NCBI GenBank assembly: GCA_049609065.1
Contig: JBMYYE010000001.1
Location: 1 to 64,000, forward strand
Reading direction: 5' to 3'
Source of the DNA: JBMYYE01 sp049609065
GTDB lineage: Bacteria; Pseudomonadota; Alphaproteobacteria; Rhodobacterales; Rhodobacteraceae
Length of the DNA: 64,000 bases
The translations under genes were made by a program, and so were the position numbers. Of this stretch, positions 26,695 through 34,878 are shown in pieces. Numbering within the stretch: the stretch's first letter is position 1; each line of letters begins with the position of its first letter. The notes beneath the pieces were generated by a model. The model was not told the origin of the DNA. It worked only from the letters and a program-made list of their open reading frames with translations, and made no database searches.

Positions 26695-27870
26695 ATGGAT
26701 ATCGGTGCTGATAAAATCACAATCGTTGGTGGCGGCATCGGTGGGCTGACGGCAGCCAATGCGCTTGCTCAACGAGGGGCGCGGGTGCGTCTCCTTGAAC
26801 AAGCGCCACACATCACAGAAGTTGGGGCCGGCCTCCAAATTAGTCCAAATGGCATGCGGGTTTTACGCGCCCTTGGGCTTGGTCCGATTGCGGATGATCG
26901 TGGAACTGCATCTGATGGGGTTGAGCTCATCGATGGGTGTTCTGGACGGATTGTGATGCGCATGGATTTGCGTGATCAGGATTACAAATTTTTCCACCGT
27001 GCGGATTTAATTGAGCTTTTGGCGAATGCGGCGCGGGCGTCACATGTGGATCTTAAGCTTTTGCAGCAGGTGAACCACATTGAGTTGGGGGATGTAAATA
27101 CGGTCACGATGGCGCAAGGCCAAGTGATTACACCTAAAATTTTGATCGGGGCAGATGGCTTGCATTCCAAACTGCGCCCTGAAATCGCGGGTGCGCGTCA
27201 GCCGTTTTTCACAAACCAGGTCGCCTGGCGTTGCCTTGTGCCCCTTAAAGACCACGTGCCCAATGTGGCGCGCATCTATATGGGGCCAAAGCGCCATATC
27301 GTGACCTATCCGCTGCGTGGTGGGAGTGTTTTGAATGTTGTGGCCGTGGAAGAACGCCGTGAATGGGCGGATGAAGGTTGGTTCCATCGCGACGATCCAG
27401 CCAATCTTCAGGCTGCGTTTTCAATGTTTTGTCCAGATATCCGCAAACTGCTTTCTCAGGTGGATGATGTCTATCTTTGGGGGTTGTTTCGCCATGATGT
27501 GGCGCAGGTTTGGGCCAAAGGGCAGGCGGCGCTGCTTGGTGATGCAGCGCATCCAACATTGCCGTTCATGGCGCAAGGGGCTGTTATGGCCATGGAAGAT
27601 GCATGGATGTTGGGACATATGTTAGCTGCGGCGAATGAACGGCAGGTTTCCGTTGCTCAGGCGCTGAAATCTTATGAAACAGGTCGGATTGATCGTGTGC
27701 GTCGGGTGATTGCGGCGGCCAATGCCAATGCCGGGCACTATCATATTGCGTTTGCGCCCAAACGGGTCCTTGCCCATGGCGCCCTGCGCGCGCTTGGGAA
27801 AATCAAGCCAGATTTCGTGCAAAAGCGGTTTGACTGGATTTATGGCTATGATGTCACCCAACAAAAATAG
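26695..27870 (+). CDS. FAD-dependent aromatic-ring-type monooxygenase
   Basis: 391 aa. FAD motifs in order: IVGGGIGGLTAANALAQRGARVRLLEQ (residues about 9-35), the DG motif LIGADGLHSKLRP, and the GD motif LLGDAAHPTLPFMAQGAVMAMEDAWMLG. This is the salicylate hydroxylase/UbiH-like class A flavoprotein family, which hydroxylates aromatic or other substrates with NAD(P)H and O2. No pathway neighbours specify the substrate. It follows dksA by 53 bp; a hairpin overlaps its stop. Confidence 0.85.
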   Translation: MDIGADKITIVGGGIGGLTAANALAQRGARVRLLEQAPHITEVGAGLQISPNGMRVLRALGLGPIADDRGTASDGVELIDGCSGRIVMRMDLRDQDYKFFHRADLIELLANAARASHVDLKLLQQVNHIELGDVNTVTMAQGQVITPKILIGADGLHSKLRPEIAGARQPFFTNQVAWRCLVPLKDHVPNVARIYMGPKRHIVTYPLRGGSVLNVVAVEERREWADEGWFHRDDPANLQAAFSMFCPDIRKLLSQVDDVYLWGLFRHDVAQVWAKGQAALLGDAAHPTLPFMAQGAVMAMEDAWMLGHMLAAANERQVSVAQALKSYETGRIDRVRRVIAAANANAGHYHIAFAPKRVLAHGALRALGKIKPDFVQKRFDWIYGYDVTQQK

Positions 27871-27899
27871 GGACCTGAATTTCTTCAGATCCCTATTCT
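27868..27899 (+). terminator. hairpin at the end of the monooxygenase gene
   Basis: TAGGGA-C-CTGAA pairs with TTCAG-A-TCCCTA around TTTC; the first bases are the stop codon itself. The trailing T tract is weak (TTCTTAT). Confidence 0.5.
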
Positions 27900-28086
27900 T
27901 ATACTCCCTGTCGGACTAGCCGACTTATGGGGGGAAATTAGGACACTCCCAAAGGCAGGTCAACAGTAAGGGTGTGATAATTTGCATGAAAATCAAATTT
28001 CTAATCAATGACCTGTCTGTTTGGACATGTGCATTGTTCATGGCGTGCTTAAATAATCCGCGGTGGGGGTAAAAGCCCGTGCCCGC

Positions 28087-28200
28087 AAAAAAGGCCGCGC
28101 CCAAAAGGCGCGGCAGTCTAACAGGGAGGAAATACCAAAAAGGCGTATCAAACAGCCCCTTTGATGAGTAAAGTCTGGCACAAAAGTGTTAATACTGTAT
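28087..28200 (-). ncRNA. candidate small RNA with anti-Shine-Dalgarno motif and terminator
   Basis: On the minus strand a perfect 8-bp GC-rich stem (GCCGCGCC/GGCGCGGC, loop TTTTG) followed by T6 lies at 28087-28114, yet no minus-strand gene runs into it. Just upstream of the stem is UUUCCUCCCUG, a single-stranded CU-rich motif complementary to Shine-Dalgarno sequences, reminiscent of the CcsR-type cuckoo RNAs of Rhodobacter. The 5' end is not defined; no clear promoter was found. The rest of the 27900-28241 gap holds only the GTG start region of the next gene. Confidence 0.45.
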
Positions 28201-28241
28201 TTTCAAAGCGAACCTAGGTCGCAGTGATTGGAGAATAAAGC

Positions 28242-29783
28242 GTGGAAGATCATATTTTTGTTGGTGGCGGTGGTGAAAATTACAGTGAAAAGCAAGGGCT
28301 TTCTTTAAAATATGCCAACCGTCATGGGTTGATCGCAGGTGCCACGGGGACAGGTAAAACAGTTACGCTTCAAATACTTGCGGAAGGGTTTTCAAAGGCA
28401 GGGGTGCCCGTATTTCTCTCTGATGTGAAAGGGGATTTGTCGGGTTTGGCTATTGCTGGACGTGATGATTTCAAACTGCACGACGCATTTACCAGTCGTG
28501 CAGAAACCATCGGATTTGAGGAGTATACCTACGAGGCGTTCCCTGTGACATTTTGGGATGTCTTCGGCGAATCGGGACATCCTGTGCGCACAACCATTTC
28601 TGAAATGGGGCCGCTGTTGATTTCACGCCTGATGGATCTATCCGAAGCCCAAGAAGGTGTTTTGAATATCGCGTTTCGTGTGTCTGATGAACAAGGCCTT
28701 CCTTTGCTTGATCTTAATGATCTGCGCGCGTTGTTGGTTTGGGTTGGTGAAAACGCCAAAGAGCTGTCATTGCGCTATGGCGCCGTTTCAACAAGTTCGG
28801 TTGGTGCCATTCAACGGCGTTTGTTGGTGCTTGAAAACCAAGGCGGTCAAAATATTTTTGGGGAACCAGCCTTGGAGCTGTCGGACCTGATGCGCACGGC
28901 CCCGGATGGTCGTGGGCAGATTAACATTTTGTCCTCAGATAAACTCATGAGTTCCCCGCGTTTATACGCGACTTTTTTGCTATGGCTGCTGTCGGAATTG
29001 TTTGAAGAGCTCCCTGAAACGGGTGATCCTGATAAGCCAAAACTGGTGTTCTTCTTTGATGAGGCGCATTTGTTGTTTGATGGGGCGCCTAAAGCCTTGG
29101 TGGATAAGGTGGAGCAAGTGGCGCGCCTGATCCGTTCGAAAGGCGTTGGCGTTTATTTTGTGACACAAAACCCAGATGACATTCCCGAAGATATTTTGGG
29201 GCAGCTTGGCAACCGCGTGCAACACGCGCTTCGGGCGTTTACGGCACGTGACAAACGCATGTTGCGCATGGCCGCGGAAACATATCGTGAAAATCCGCGC
29301 TTTGATACTGAAGCCGCCATTCGCGAGGTGGGCGTTGGGGAGGCCGTGACGTCGATGTTGCAGAAAAAAGGCGTGCCCGGAATTGTAGAGCGTACATTGA
29401 TCCGCCCGCCATCATCCCAGCTCGGACCTATTACAGATGCGGAACGTAAAGAGACCTTAAAGAATAGCCCTGTTTTTGGGAAATATGAGGCCAAAGTGGA
29501 CCGCCATTCTGCCTTTGAGGCGCTCAAACAACGTGCAGAGCGAGCAGCAGAAGAAGCGAAAGAAGCGGAGCGCCTTGAAGAGGCTGCGGAAATGGCCGAG
29601 CGTGATTATCGTTCTGCGCGGCGCTATAAAGGGGAACGTGTGAGCCGTTCGACATCTAAACGCACGCGCCGTGGCGACAGTTTTGGAGAAGCAATGGCAA
29701 AAACTGTGATGAAAGAGCTCACGGGGACAACAGGGCGTCGTATCGTGCGCGGTATTTTGGGGTCATTATTTAAGGGGCGCTGA
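28242..29783 (+). CDS. HerA-like helicase domain protein (DUF853, YjgR-like)
   Basis: 513 aa from a GTG with GGAGAA upstream. N-terminal Walker A is GLIAGATGTGKTVTLQIL; the Walker B FFFDEAHLLFDG follows in the middle, then GVYFVTQNPDDIPEDILGQLGNRVQHALRAFT. This is the YjgR/DUF853 family of HerA/FtsK-like ATPases. The C-terminal 90 residues are a charged, probably coiled-coil and basic tail (RAERAAEEAKEAERLEEAAEM). Biological role unknown. The last 14 bp overlap the convergent chemotaxis operon end. Confidence 0.88.
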   Translation: MEDHIFVGGGGENYSEKQGLSLKYANRHGLIAGATGTGKTVTLQILAEGFSKAGVPVFLSDVKGDLSGLAIAGRDDFKLHDAFTSRAETIGFEEYTYEAFPVTFWDVFGESGHPVRTTISEMGPLLISRLMDLSEAQEGVLNIAFRVSDEQGLPLLDLNDLRALLVWVGENAKELSLRYGAVSTSSVGAIQRRLLVLENQGGQNIFGEPALELSDLMRTAPDGRGQINILSSDKLMSSPRLYATFLLWLLSELFEELPETGDPDKPKLVFFFDEAHLLFDGAPKALVDKVEQVARLIRSKGVGVYFVTQNPDDIPEDILGQLGNRVQHALRAFTARDKRMLRMAAETYRENPRFDTEAAIREVGVGEAVTSMLQKKGVPGIVERTLIRPPSSQLGPITDAERKETLKNSPVFGKYEAKVDRHSAFEALKQRAERAAEEAKEAERLEEAAEMAERDYRSARRYKGERVSRSTSKRTRRGDSFGEAMAKTVMKELTGTTGRRIVRGILGSLFKGR

Positions 29784-30135
29784 AGAAGTCGACGCAACCT
29801 CTGAGCTCATCCTCATGAGGCGAGGTTGGACAATTAAAGAGGGCATCGGTGAGATGCAGGAGTGGCATATCCTGTGTCGCATGTTTTTGTGGAATCATAT
29901 CCCCGGATGGAAAAGAGGAAAGGTTTTTGTGCAAAATTGTGAGACCTTCAAGCGATTGTGTCAGCCGGTCGAGATCTTGCAACCGGCTTAGCTCTGGGTG
30001 GTTCTTGAGCTGGGCATTCTGGCTGAGTAAGACGGAGAGGTCGTTTTGAACATGTTGCGCGATGCGTGTGAGATTGTCCAATTCGGTTGTTAGGTTTTGA
30101 TCGAGCTTTTGTCTCGAAATTCTAAGGTCTGTCAT
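29770..30135 (-). CDS. small helical protein at the end of the CheA operon (CheZ-like?)
   Basis: 121 aa, starting in a 4-bp overlap with the CheY gene and so translated with it. No database-type domain is recognised. The N-terminal ~75 residues are predicted long helices (KLDQNLTTELDNLTRIAQHVQNDLSVLL and RLQDLDRLTQSLEGLTILHKNL). The second contains D56-x3-Q60 within QDLDRLTQ, close to the DLTGQ phosphatase motif of CheZ. The tail is unstructured. A CheY phosphatase is a testable idea; the similarity is too short to assign a name. Confidence 0.6.
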   Translation of the reverse strand: MTDLRISRQKLDQNLTTELDNLTRIAQHVQNDLSVLLSQNAQLKNHPELSRLQDLDRLTQSLEGLTILHKNLSSFPSGDMIPQKHATQDMPLLHLTDALFNCPTSPHEDELRGCVDFFSAP

Positions 30136-30518
30136 AAAATGCCCACCACAACTTCAAGCGCATTTTTGAGATCTTGTGGCGTAAATGGTTTCTTGATAAA
30201 ATTATTCATGCCTAGTTTCTTACCGTAATCAATGATTTCACGTTCAACTCGCCCCGTGATGAGGATGAAACCAATACCTTTGGTCGCGGGATTGCTGCGC
30301 AGTGCATAAAGTAATTTGAGGCCGTTCATTGTTGGCATATTATAGTCAGAAATGATGAGGTGGACTGGCTTTTCTTGCAAGAGCTGCAACGCAGTTTCCC
30401 CGTTATCAGCGGAGATGATGGATTTAATCCCAAAACTTTCGAGATTTTGAATGATAAGGCCGCGGCTGGTGGACATATCGTCCACCACCATGATGCGTAT
30501 TTGCTCTTTTAGGGACAT
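30132..30518 (-). CDS. CheY-like single-domain response regulator
   Basis: 128 aa receiver domain: acidic pair D13-D14 (IMVVDDMSTSR), phospho-acceptor D58 (LIISDYNMP), switch Thr (ILITGR) and Lys in NNFIKKPFTP. All residues needed for phosphorylation are present. Likely output of the CheA encoded upstream. AAGGAA precedes the ATG; the downstream gene overlaps by 4 bp. Confidence 0.93.
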   Translation of the reverse strand: MSLKEQIRIMVVDDMSTSRGLIIQNLESFGIKSIISADNGETALQLLQEKPVHLIISDYNMPTMNGLKLLYALRSNPATKGIGFILITGRVEREIIDYGKKLGMNNFIKKPFTPQDLKNALEVVVGIL

Positions 30519-30527
30519 GGGATTTCC

Positions 30528-30989
30528 TTAGGATTGGGTTTGAAGTTGGCTGCCAGAAAGGATGGCGTTCACATCAAGAATGCGAATGAACGTATCCTCA
30601 ACAAGGGCAACACGCTTTATGTAAGTGGTGGTGTCATCGGTGTTGCTCGGGATGTCCTGAAGGAGCGTCTCAGGCAGTGTCATGATGTCAGACACGGCAT
30701 CAACGACAAACCCGACAAGACCTTTGGCGTGCTCAACAATCATCGTTACGGAACGCTCATCGGCATGGGAGGCTGGAAACCCAATTCGGGTTTTGAGGTC
30801 CAGCACAGGTATGATGATGCCCCGCAAATTCATAATGCCTTGTATATGTGCTTCTGTCTCAGGAAGCGGAGTTGGTTTTTCCCAGCTTCGGATTTCACGG
30901 ATTGAACTTACCCCCAACGCGAAATCATCACCGTTGAGCTTAAAGCGCACCAATTCTTGTGTTTGTGGGGGGCTGTGATCAGTGGGCAT
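30528..30989 (-). CDS. cheW: CheW-like coupling protein
   Basis: 153 aa CheW domain: LVRFKLNGDDFALGVSSIREI, then HIQGIMNLRGIIIPVLDLKTRIGF, GFVVDAVSDIMTLPETLLQ and VEDTFIRILDVNAIL. It links chemoreceptors to CheA. It overlaps the cheA 3' end by 11 bp. No receptor gene is in the window. Confidence 0.94.
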   Translation of the reverse strand: MPTDHSPPQTQELVRFKLNGDDFALGVSSIREIRSWEKPTPLPETEAHIQGIMNLRGIIIPVLDLKTRIGFPASHADERSVTMIVEHAKGLVGFVVDAVSDIMTLPETLLQDIPSNTDDTTTYIKRVALVEDTFIRILDVNAILSGSQLQTQS

Positions 30990-33075
30990 ATTGGCTCTCC
31001 GCGGTGTGCGATGGTGCTTGGCCTTTTGGACGCGTAATTTTGGACAAAAGGGGAGGTAAATCTAAGATCAAAGCAAGGCTGCCATCGCCTAAAATGGTCG
31101 CAGCAGAGACATGTTTCATATTCAGCCACGGGCTGTGAAGGGGTTTAACGACAAACTGTCTTTGGTCTATTACGTCGTCAACAATAACAGCAGTTTGCTG
31201 GCCGTCTTCATCTTCTACGATGATTGCAGTTGAGGGGGGTGAATTGTAAACTCGGCTGTCTTTTTGTGAGGAAATATTTAGAATGGGGATCATGCGGGCA
31301 CGGTAATCTAGAAGCGCCCCGCCTACAGGCATGTGATGGTACATATCTGCATGCGTTGTGAGCGTTTCCAACACAAGAGAGATGGGAATGACCATAGCAC
31401 CATCCTTAGCTTGAATAAGCAGCCCATCCATGACCGCAAGGGTTAAAGGCAAAGAAATGATAAAGGTGCTGCCTTCGCCCGTGCGGCTTTCAATGCGGAT
31501 GGCCCCGCCCAAGTTTTGAATGGCTTTGCGAACCACATCCATCCCGACGCCCCGACCAGAAAGATTGGTGACAGAGGCGGCCGTTGAAAAGCCAGGTACA
31601 AATAATAGGTTATTAACGTCATCGTCAGAGAGAGCCGCGTCCGCAGGAATAAGCCCTTTTCCTATGGCCGTTTCTAATATGCGATTGCGCTGAAGGCCGG
31701 CACCATCATCCCGGAGCTTGATGATCGCTCGGTCGGCACTTTGCTGCGCACTTAGCCAAAGCTGTCCTTCGGGCTTTTTATGGCGGGTAATACGGTCTTC
31801 CTCACACTCGATGCCGTGATCAATTGCGTTGCGAACCATATGCGTAAGTGGATCCAAAAGGCGCTCAATTACTGTTTTATCAAGCTCGATATCTTCTCCA
31901 GATGTGTTGAGACGAACCTTTTTTTGCGCGTCATGGGATGCTTCACGTGCGACGCGTGCCATTCGCTGAAATAAGGGTTTGATTGGCTGGGCGCGGATGG
32001 ACATGGCCATTTCTTGGAGGTCACGCGTGAGCTGGCTGAGTGCGGCGAGAGATGTGGTGATCGGATCATTGGCTGTTCGTGTTTCAGCCTCAAGATGCTG
32101 GGTGAGAATGGAATGTTGAATTGCAAGCTCACCCACGCTGTTGATCAGGTGATCAATGCGTGTGATATCCACACGAATGGTCTGAATACCTTTGGGTTCT
32201 GGTGTTTTTTGCACAGGGGGAGTGCCATTTGTCGGGGCTCGCAGGCTTTCCACCTGAAGTGTATTCGCTCCTATGTCCTCTTGGGGTCCTATTTGCTCCA
32301 GCGGAGGCTCAACTTGGATATGTGCAAGATCTGATACAAATTCAAAATCTTGTAATATATCTTCTTTTTCATCGGCGCTGCTTAGAAAAATGGACCAGCT
32401 TATATGGCTGTCCAGTGGCTGTAGATCGTCAAACTGGGGCAGGTTATCCAAGCTTATTTTTGCGCGGTACGTGCCACGAGATGCGAGTGCCCGCAAAATG
32501 AAGAGGGGCTCATTCCCTGTCTCATAAAGCGCGTTTTTAGGTGCAAATGTGATATCATAGGTCGTGTCTGGTCGTGGCAGGTCAATATCGACATCAGACA
32601 AAGTCGGCACTGTTCCTTCTATAGAGAGGCCGGGCAACGTGACTGCAAGAGGCTCAAATTCTACATTTATCTCCGGCTCATCCGTTGGGTTGGGATCCAG
32701 TTTGGATTGTATTTCTTCAATGTGAGCCTGTGCCACTTGGGCTTTGTTTGTTTTTGCAGAATTGACAAGGTCGGCCAAAATGTCCGCGGCTGAAAAATAG
32801 ATGTCGAGTTGGCTCTTGGCGTCTGAGACTGCACCGTTTCGGAGTTTATCCAGCGCATTTTCAAAGTGATGCGCGAAGGAGACAAGCGCATCGTGACCGA
32901 AAGCGCCAGCGCCTCCTTTGATGGAATGGACAGCCCGAAAAAGCGTGTGAATGGTGTCTTCGGTTTCGTCGCCATTTGATAATGCGGTGAGTTCATCCTC
33001 AATCGTTTCAAGGAGCTCTTCACATTCTGCGTAGAATGTCGCTTGTAATTCTATCATTGGATCAGGTGTTGTCAT
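30979..33075 (-). CDS. cheA: chemotaxis-type histidine kinase CheA
   Basis: 698 aa. An Hpt domain at residues about 5-110 carries the phospho-histidine (FRAVHSIKGGAGAF, H50). A poorly conserved acidic/proline-rich region (about 110-300) replaces or varies P2. The dimerisation helices (IRVDITRIDHLINSVGELAIQHSILTQ), HATPase (LTHMVRNAIDHGIE for the N box, LRDDGAGL for G1, GRGVGMDVVRKAI for G2) and C-terminal CheW-like domain follow. It phosphorylates the neighbouring response regulators. The operon lacks cheR, cheB and receptors. Confidence 0.93.
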   Translation of the reverse strand: MTTPDPMIELQATFYAECEELLETIEDELTALSNGDETEDTIHTLFRAVHSIKGGAGAFGHDALVSFAHHFENALDKLRNGAVSDAKSQLDIYFSAADILADLVNSAKTNKAQVAQAHIEEIQSKLDPNPTDEPEINVEFEPLAVTLPGLSIEGTVPTLSDVDIDLPRPDTTYDITFAPKNALYETGNEPLFILRALASRGTYRAKISLDNLPQFDDLQPLDSHISWSIFLSSADEKEDILQDFEFVSDLAHIQVEPPLEQIGPQEDIGANTLQVESLRAPTNGTPPVQKTPEPKGIQTIRVDITRIDHLINSVGELAIQHSILTQHLEAETRTANDPITTSLAALSQLTRDLQEMAMSIRAQPIKPLFQRMARVAREASHDAQKKVRLNTSGEDIELDKTVIERLLDPLTHMVRNAIDHGIECEEDRITRHKKPEGQLWLSAQQSADRAIIKLRDDGAGLQRNRILETAIGKGLIPADAALSDDDVNNLLFVPGFSTAASVTNLSGRGVGMDVVRKAIQNLGGAIRIESRTGEGSTFIISLPLTLAVMDGLLIQAKDGAMVIPISLVLETLTTHADMYHHMPVGGALLDYRARMIPILNISSQKDSRVYNSPPSTAIIVEDEDGQQTAVIVDDVIDQRQFVVKPLHSPWLNMKHVSAATILGDGSLALILDLPPLLSKITRPKGQAPSHTAESQYAH

Positions 33076-33082
33076 GAGGCCC

Positions 33083-33448
33083 CTATGTCACAAGTGATAG
33101 GGCGCGGATGAGTTTGGATGATACGAACGGCTTCACGATCCACCCTGTCGCCCCTAGATCGCGCGCACGGGCGCGTAGAGCCGGCGCTGTTTCGGTGGTC
33201 AGCGCAAGAATAGGGGTTTGAGAAAACTTCACATGGCGTCGGACGCGTTCGATAAATCCAAACCCGTCAAGGCGCGGCATATTTATGTCGGTGATAATGA
33301 CATGAGGATCAACGGTTTCAATGATTTCAAGACCATGAAGACCGTCTTCGGCACAGTGCGGATCAAAGCCACCTTCACGTAGTGCAAGGCAGAGGAGGTC
33401 ACGAATAGTGCGGCTGTCATCAACGGCAAGGACACGTTTCATGGGCAT
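33083..33448 (-). CDS. single-domain response regulator (second CheY-like)
   Basis: 121 aa receiver: D10-D11 (RVLAVDDSRTIR), D54 (VIITDINMP), Thr in ILALTTETAP, Lys in GWIVKPF. A complete receiver, diverged from the other CheY in this operon. It overlaps the STAS gene stop by 10 bp and precedes cheA by 7 bp. Two receivers with one CheA suggest one may be a phosphate sink. Confidence 0.92.
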   Translation of the reverse strand: MPMKRVLAVDDSRTIRDLLCLALREGGFDPHCAEDGLHGLEIIETVDPHVIITDINMPRLDGFGFIERVRRHVKFSQTPILALTTETAPALRARARDLGATGWIVKPFVSSKLIRALSLVT

Positions 33449-33720
33449 TCCTCCATGGTGTCAGGCGTCAATAATAAACCCTGCGCGCCAAGGATGCGAA
33501 CATGCTCTGCCATTGCATCGCTCATAGTCTCAATGGTGATGTGATGGCCTGTTTTTTGCCATTGTTTTTGCGCCGCCAAAAGCGTTTGCAGGCACAGTCC
33601 TCCCATCTGTTCGACTTGAGACCCATCAAGGCTTATATCGCGGCCTTGATGCTTTGACAGTTGATCATAGAGCTCTTGCACAGCTGCTGTATCGAGCCGC
33701 TTCGCGAGGGGGATCTTCAT
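33439..33720 (-). CDS. STAS domain protein (anti-anti-sigma-like)
   Basis: 93 aa from ATG 33720; an upstream in-frame ATG at 33777 is less conserved-looking. STAS fold pattern: IPLAKRLDTAAVQELYDQL, ISLDGSQVEQMGGLCLQTLLAA (the expected phospho-serine position is Gly-Gly here, as in some chemotaxis-linked STAS proteins), ITIETMSDAMAEHVRILG. First gene of the CheA operon, a common arrangement in alphaproteobacteria. Role in the pathway unknown. Confidence 0.82.
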   Translation of the reverse strand: MKIPLAKRLDTAAVQELYDQLSKHQGRDISLDGSQVEQMGGLCLQTLLAAQKQWQKTGHHITIETMSDAMAEHVRILGAQGLLLTPDTMEECP

Positions 33721-33792
33721 GTGTTCGTCGCCATTCTTTGATATTGCATCTCTGCTATACCAAAAAGGTCTTAACACTTGTTTGATAGGCCC

Positions 33793-34716
33793 CTAGAGGG
33801 ATGGAAATAGGGCTTTATACATGCCGTGGAGCGCCGCGAAATCATCTTCTATTAGATGTATTGGCACACGTTTCCATAGATTAAGCGGATCGTTTAAGGA
33901 TTTGATTTTATTTGAAAATAAATTTGACTTTAGGGTGGATTTTAATTTGGCGGCCATCCCTCCACAAAGGAAAATCCCCCCCATAGGCAAAACAGCCGCT
34001 GCCTGTTTCTCGATGGTTTCACAGAGCACCGCTGCAAAGAGATCAAAGGCGCAAATCGCGGCGGGATCTTCGGCGTTGAGACGGGCGAGTAACGTGACAA
34101 TATCAATCGGTTGTCCCGTCTGTGCCGCGTATATATTTTCCAAACCGCGGCCCGACAACACATCTTCGATGATCCGTACGGGCGGCCTCTGGTTTGGGTT
34201 TTTTAAATATGCCCATACGGCATCATCTTGCGTGGTCAGCGCGGCATGCCCCAATTCACCTGCGATCACCTGACCATTATTCACAATGGCCGCGTTAAAT
34301 CCGGTGCCAATCCCCAAGATAAGCTGTGGACCAGAGGCCGGGACCCCAGGCAAAAGCGTGATGGGGGCGGCACATAAGCCATGATGAATGCCGCGGGCTT
34401 GGGCGGCGAGGTCATTTTCAATCTTCACATAGCGCAGGTTCCATTCAATCATAGCCTCTGCGGCAGAAATGGACCATCCATTGGCCGAAATCAGGGCCTC
34501 TTCGCCAGTGGTTGGCGCGGCAACCGCGATGCCCGCATGGGTCAGTTCGGGCGGATTGACGTCGCTAATATAGAGATTGGCCGCCTCGTAAAAATTTTTG
34601 AAATCGGCCACTTTATAGCGCCGAATATCGGTTGGACCATAAAGAGGAGATGCATGGGCAAAGCGGGCATGGGTCCCACCAATATCAGCCAGTAGGAAAT
34701 GTGAGTGCGTGACCAT
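33793..34716 (-). CDS. glk: glucokinase
   Basis: 307 aa. Phosphate-1 motif FLLADIGGTHARFA at residues about 6-19, the ILGIGTGFNAAIVNN motif, GELGHAAL and GGIFLCGGMAAKL correspond to the ROK-unrelated bacterial glucokinase family (ATP:glucose 6-phosphotransferase). It feeds the Entner-Doudoroff pathway encoded at 16-18 kb and sits back to back with the alpha-glucoside transporter genes. Confidence 0.92.
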   Translation of the reverse strand: MVTHSHFLLADIGGTHARFAHASPLYGPTDIRRYKVADFKNFYEAANLYISDVNPPELTHAGIAVAAPTTGEEALISANGWSISAAEAMIEWNLRYVKIENDLAAQARGIHHGLCAAPITLLPGVPASGPQLILGIGTGFNAAIVNNGQVIAGELGHAALTTQDDAVWAYLKNPNQRPPVRIIEDVLSGRGLENIYAAQTGQPIDIVTLLARLNAEDPAAICAFDLFAAVLCETIEKQAAAVLPMGGIFLCGGMAAKLKSTLKSNLFSNKIKSLNDPLNLWKRVPIHLIEDDFAALHGMYKALFPSL

Positions 34717-34765
34717 CTTTTTGCCACTCCGTTAGGGTGGTTAAGCATAAAAAGCCTCTGCAGGA

Positions 34766-34834
34766 TTGACAAGGCCAGAAGCTTGCCCGTGCCAGCATTT
34801 GCTCAAAAGAGCCGAAATTGCCGTTGACAAGGCC
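34766..34834 (+). promoter_or_regulatory. glk/aglE divergent region with an 11-bp direct repeat
   Basis: TTGACAAGGCC occurs twice, at 34766-34776 and 34824-34834, 58 bp apart, between the divergent glk and aglE genes. Each copy contains a perfect -35-like TTGACA; good -10 boxes are not obvious. Both may be regulator sites or tandem promoters. Confidence 0.35.
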
Positions 34835-34878
34835 TAGAAAAGTTCCGACCATGAGTTTGAGGGGCAAGGAGGCAGTTT

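Noticed and set aside
28164..28217. Short plus-strand frame starting MSKVWHK before the HerA-like gene
   Set aside because: GGGAGG is almost 40 bases upstream, too far for a ribosome site; no conserved feature.
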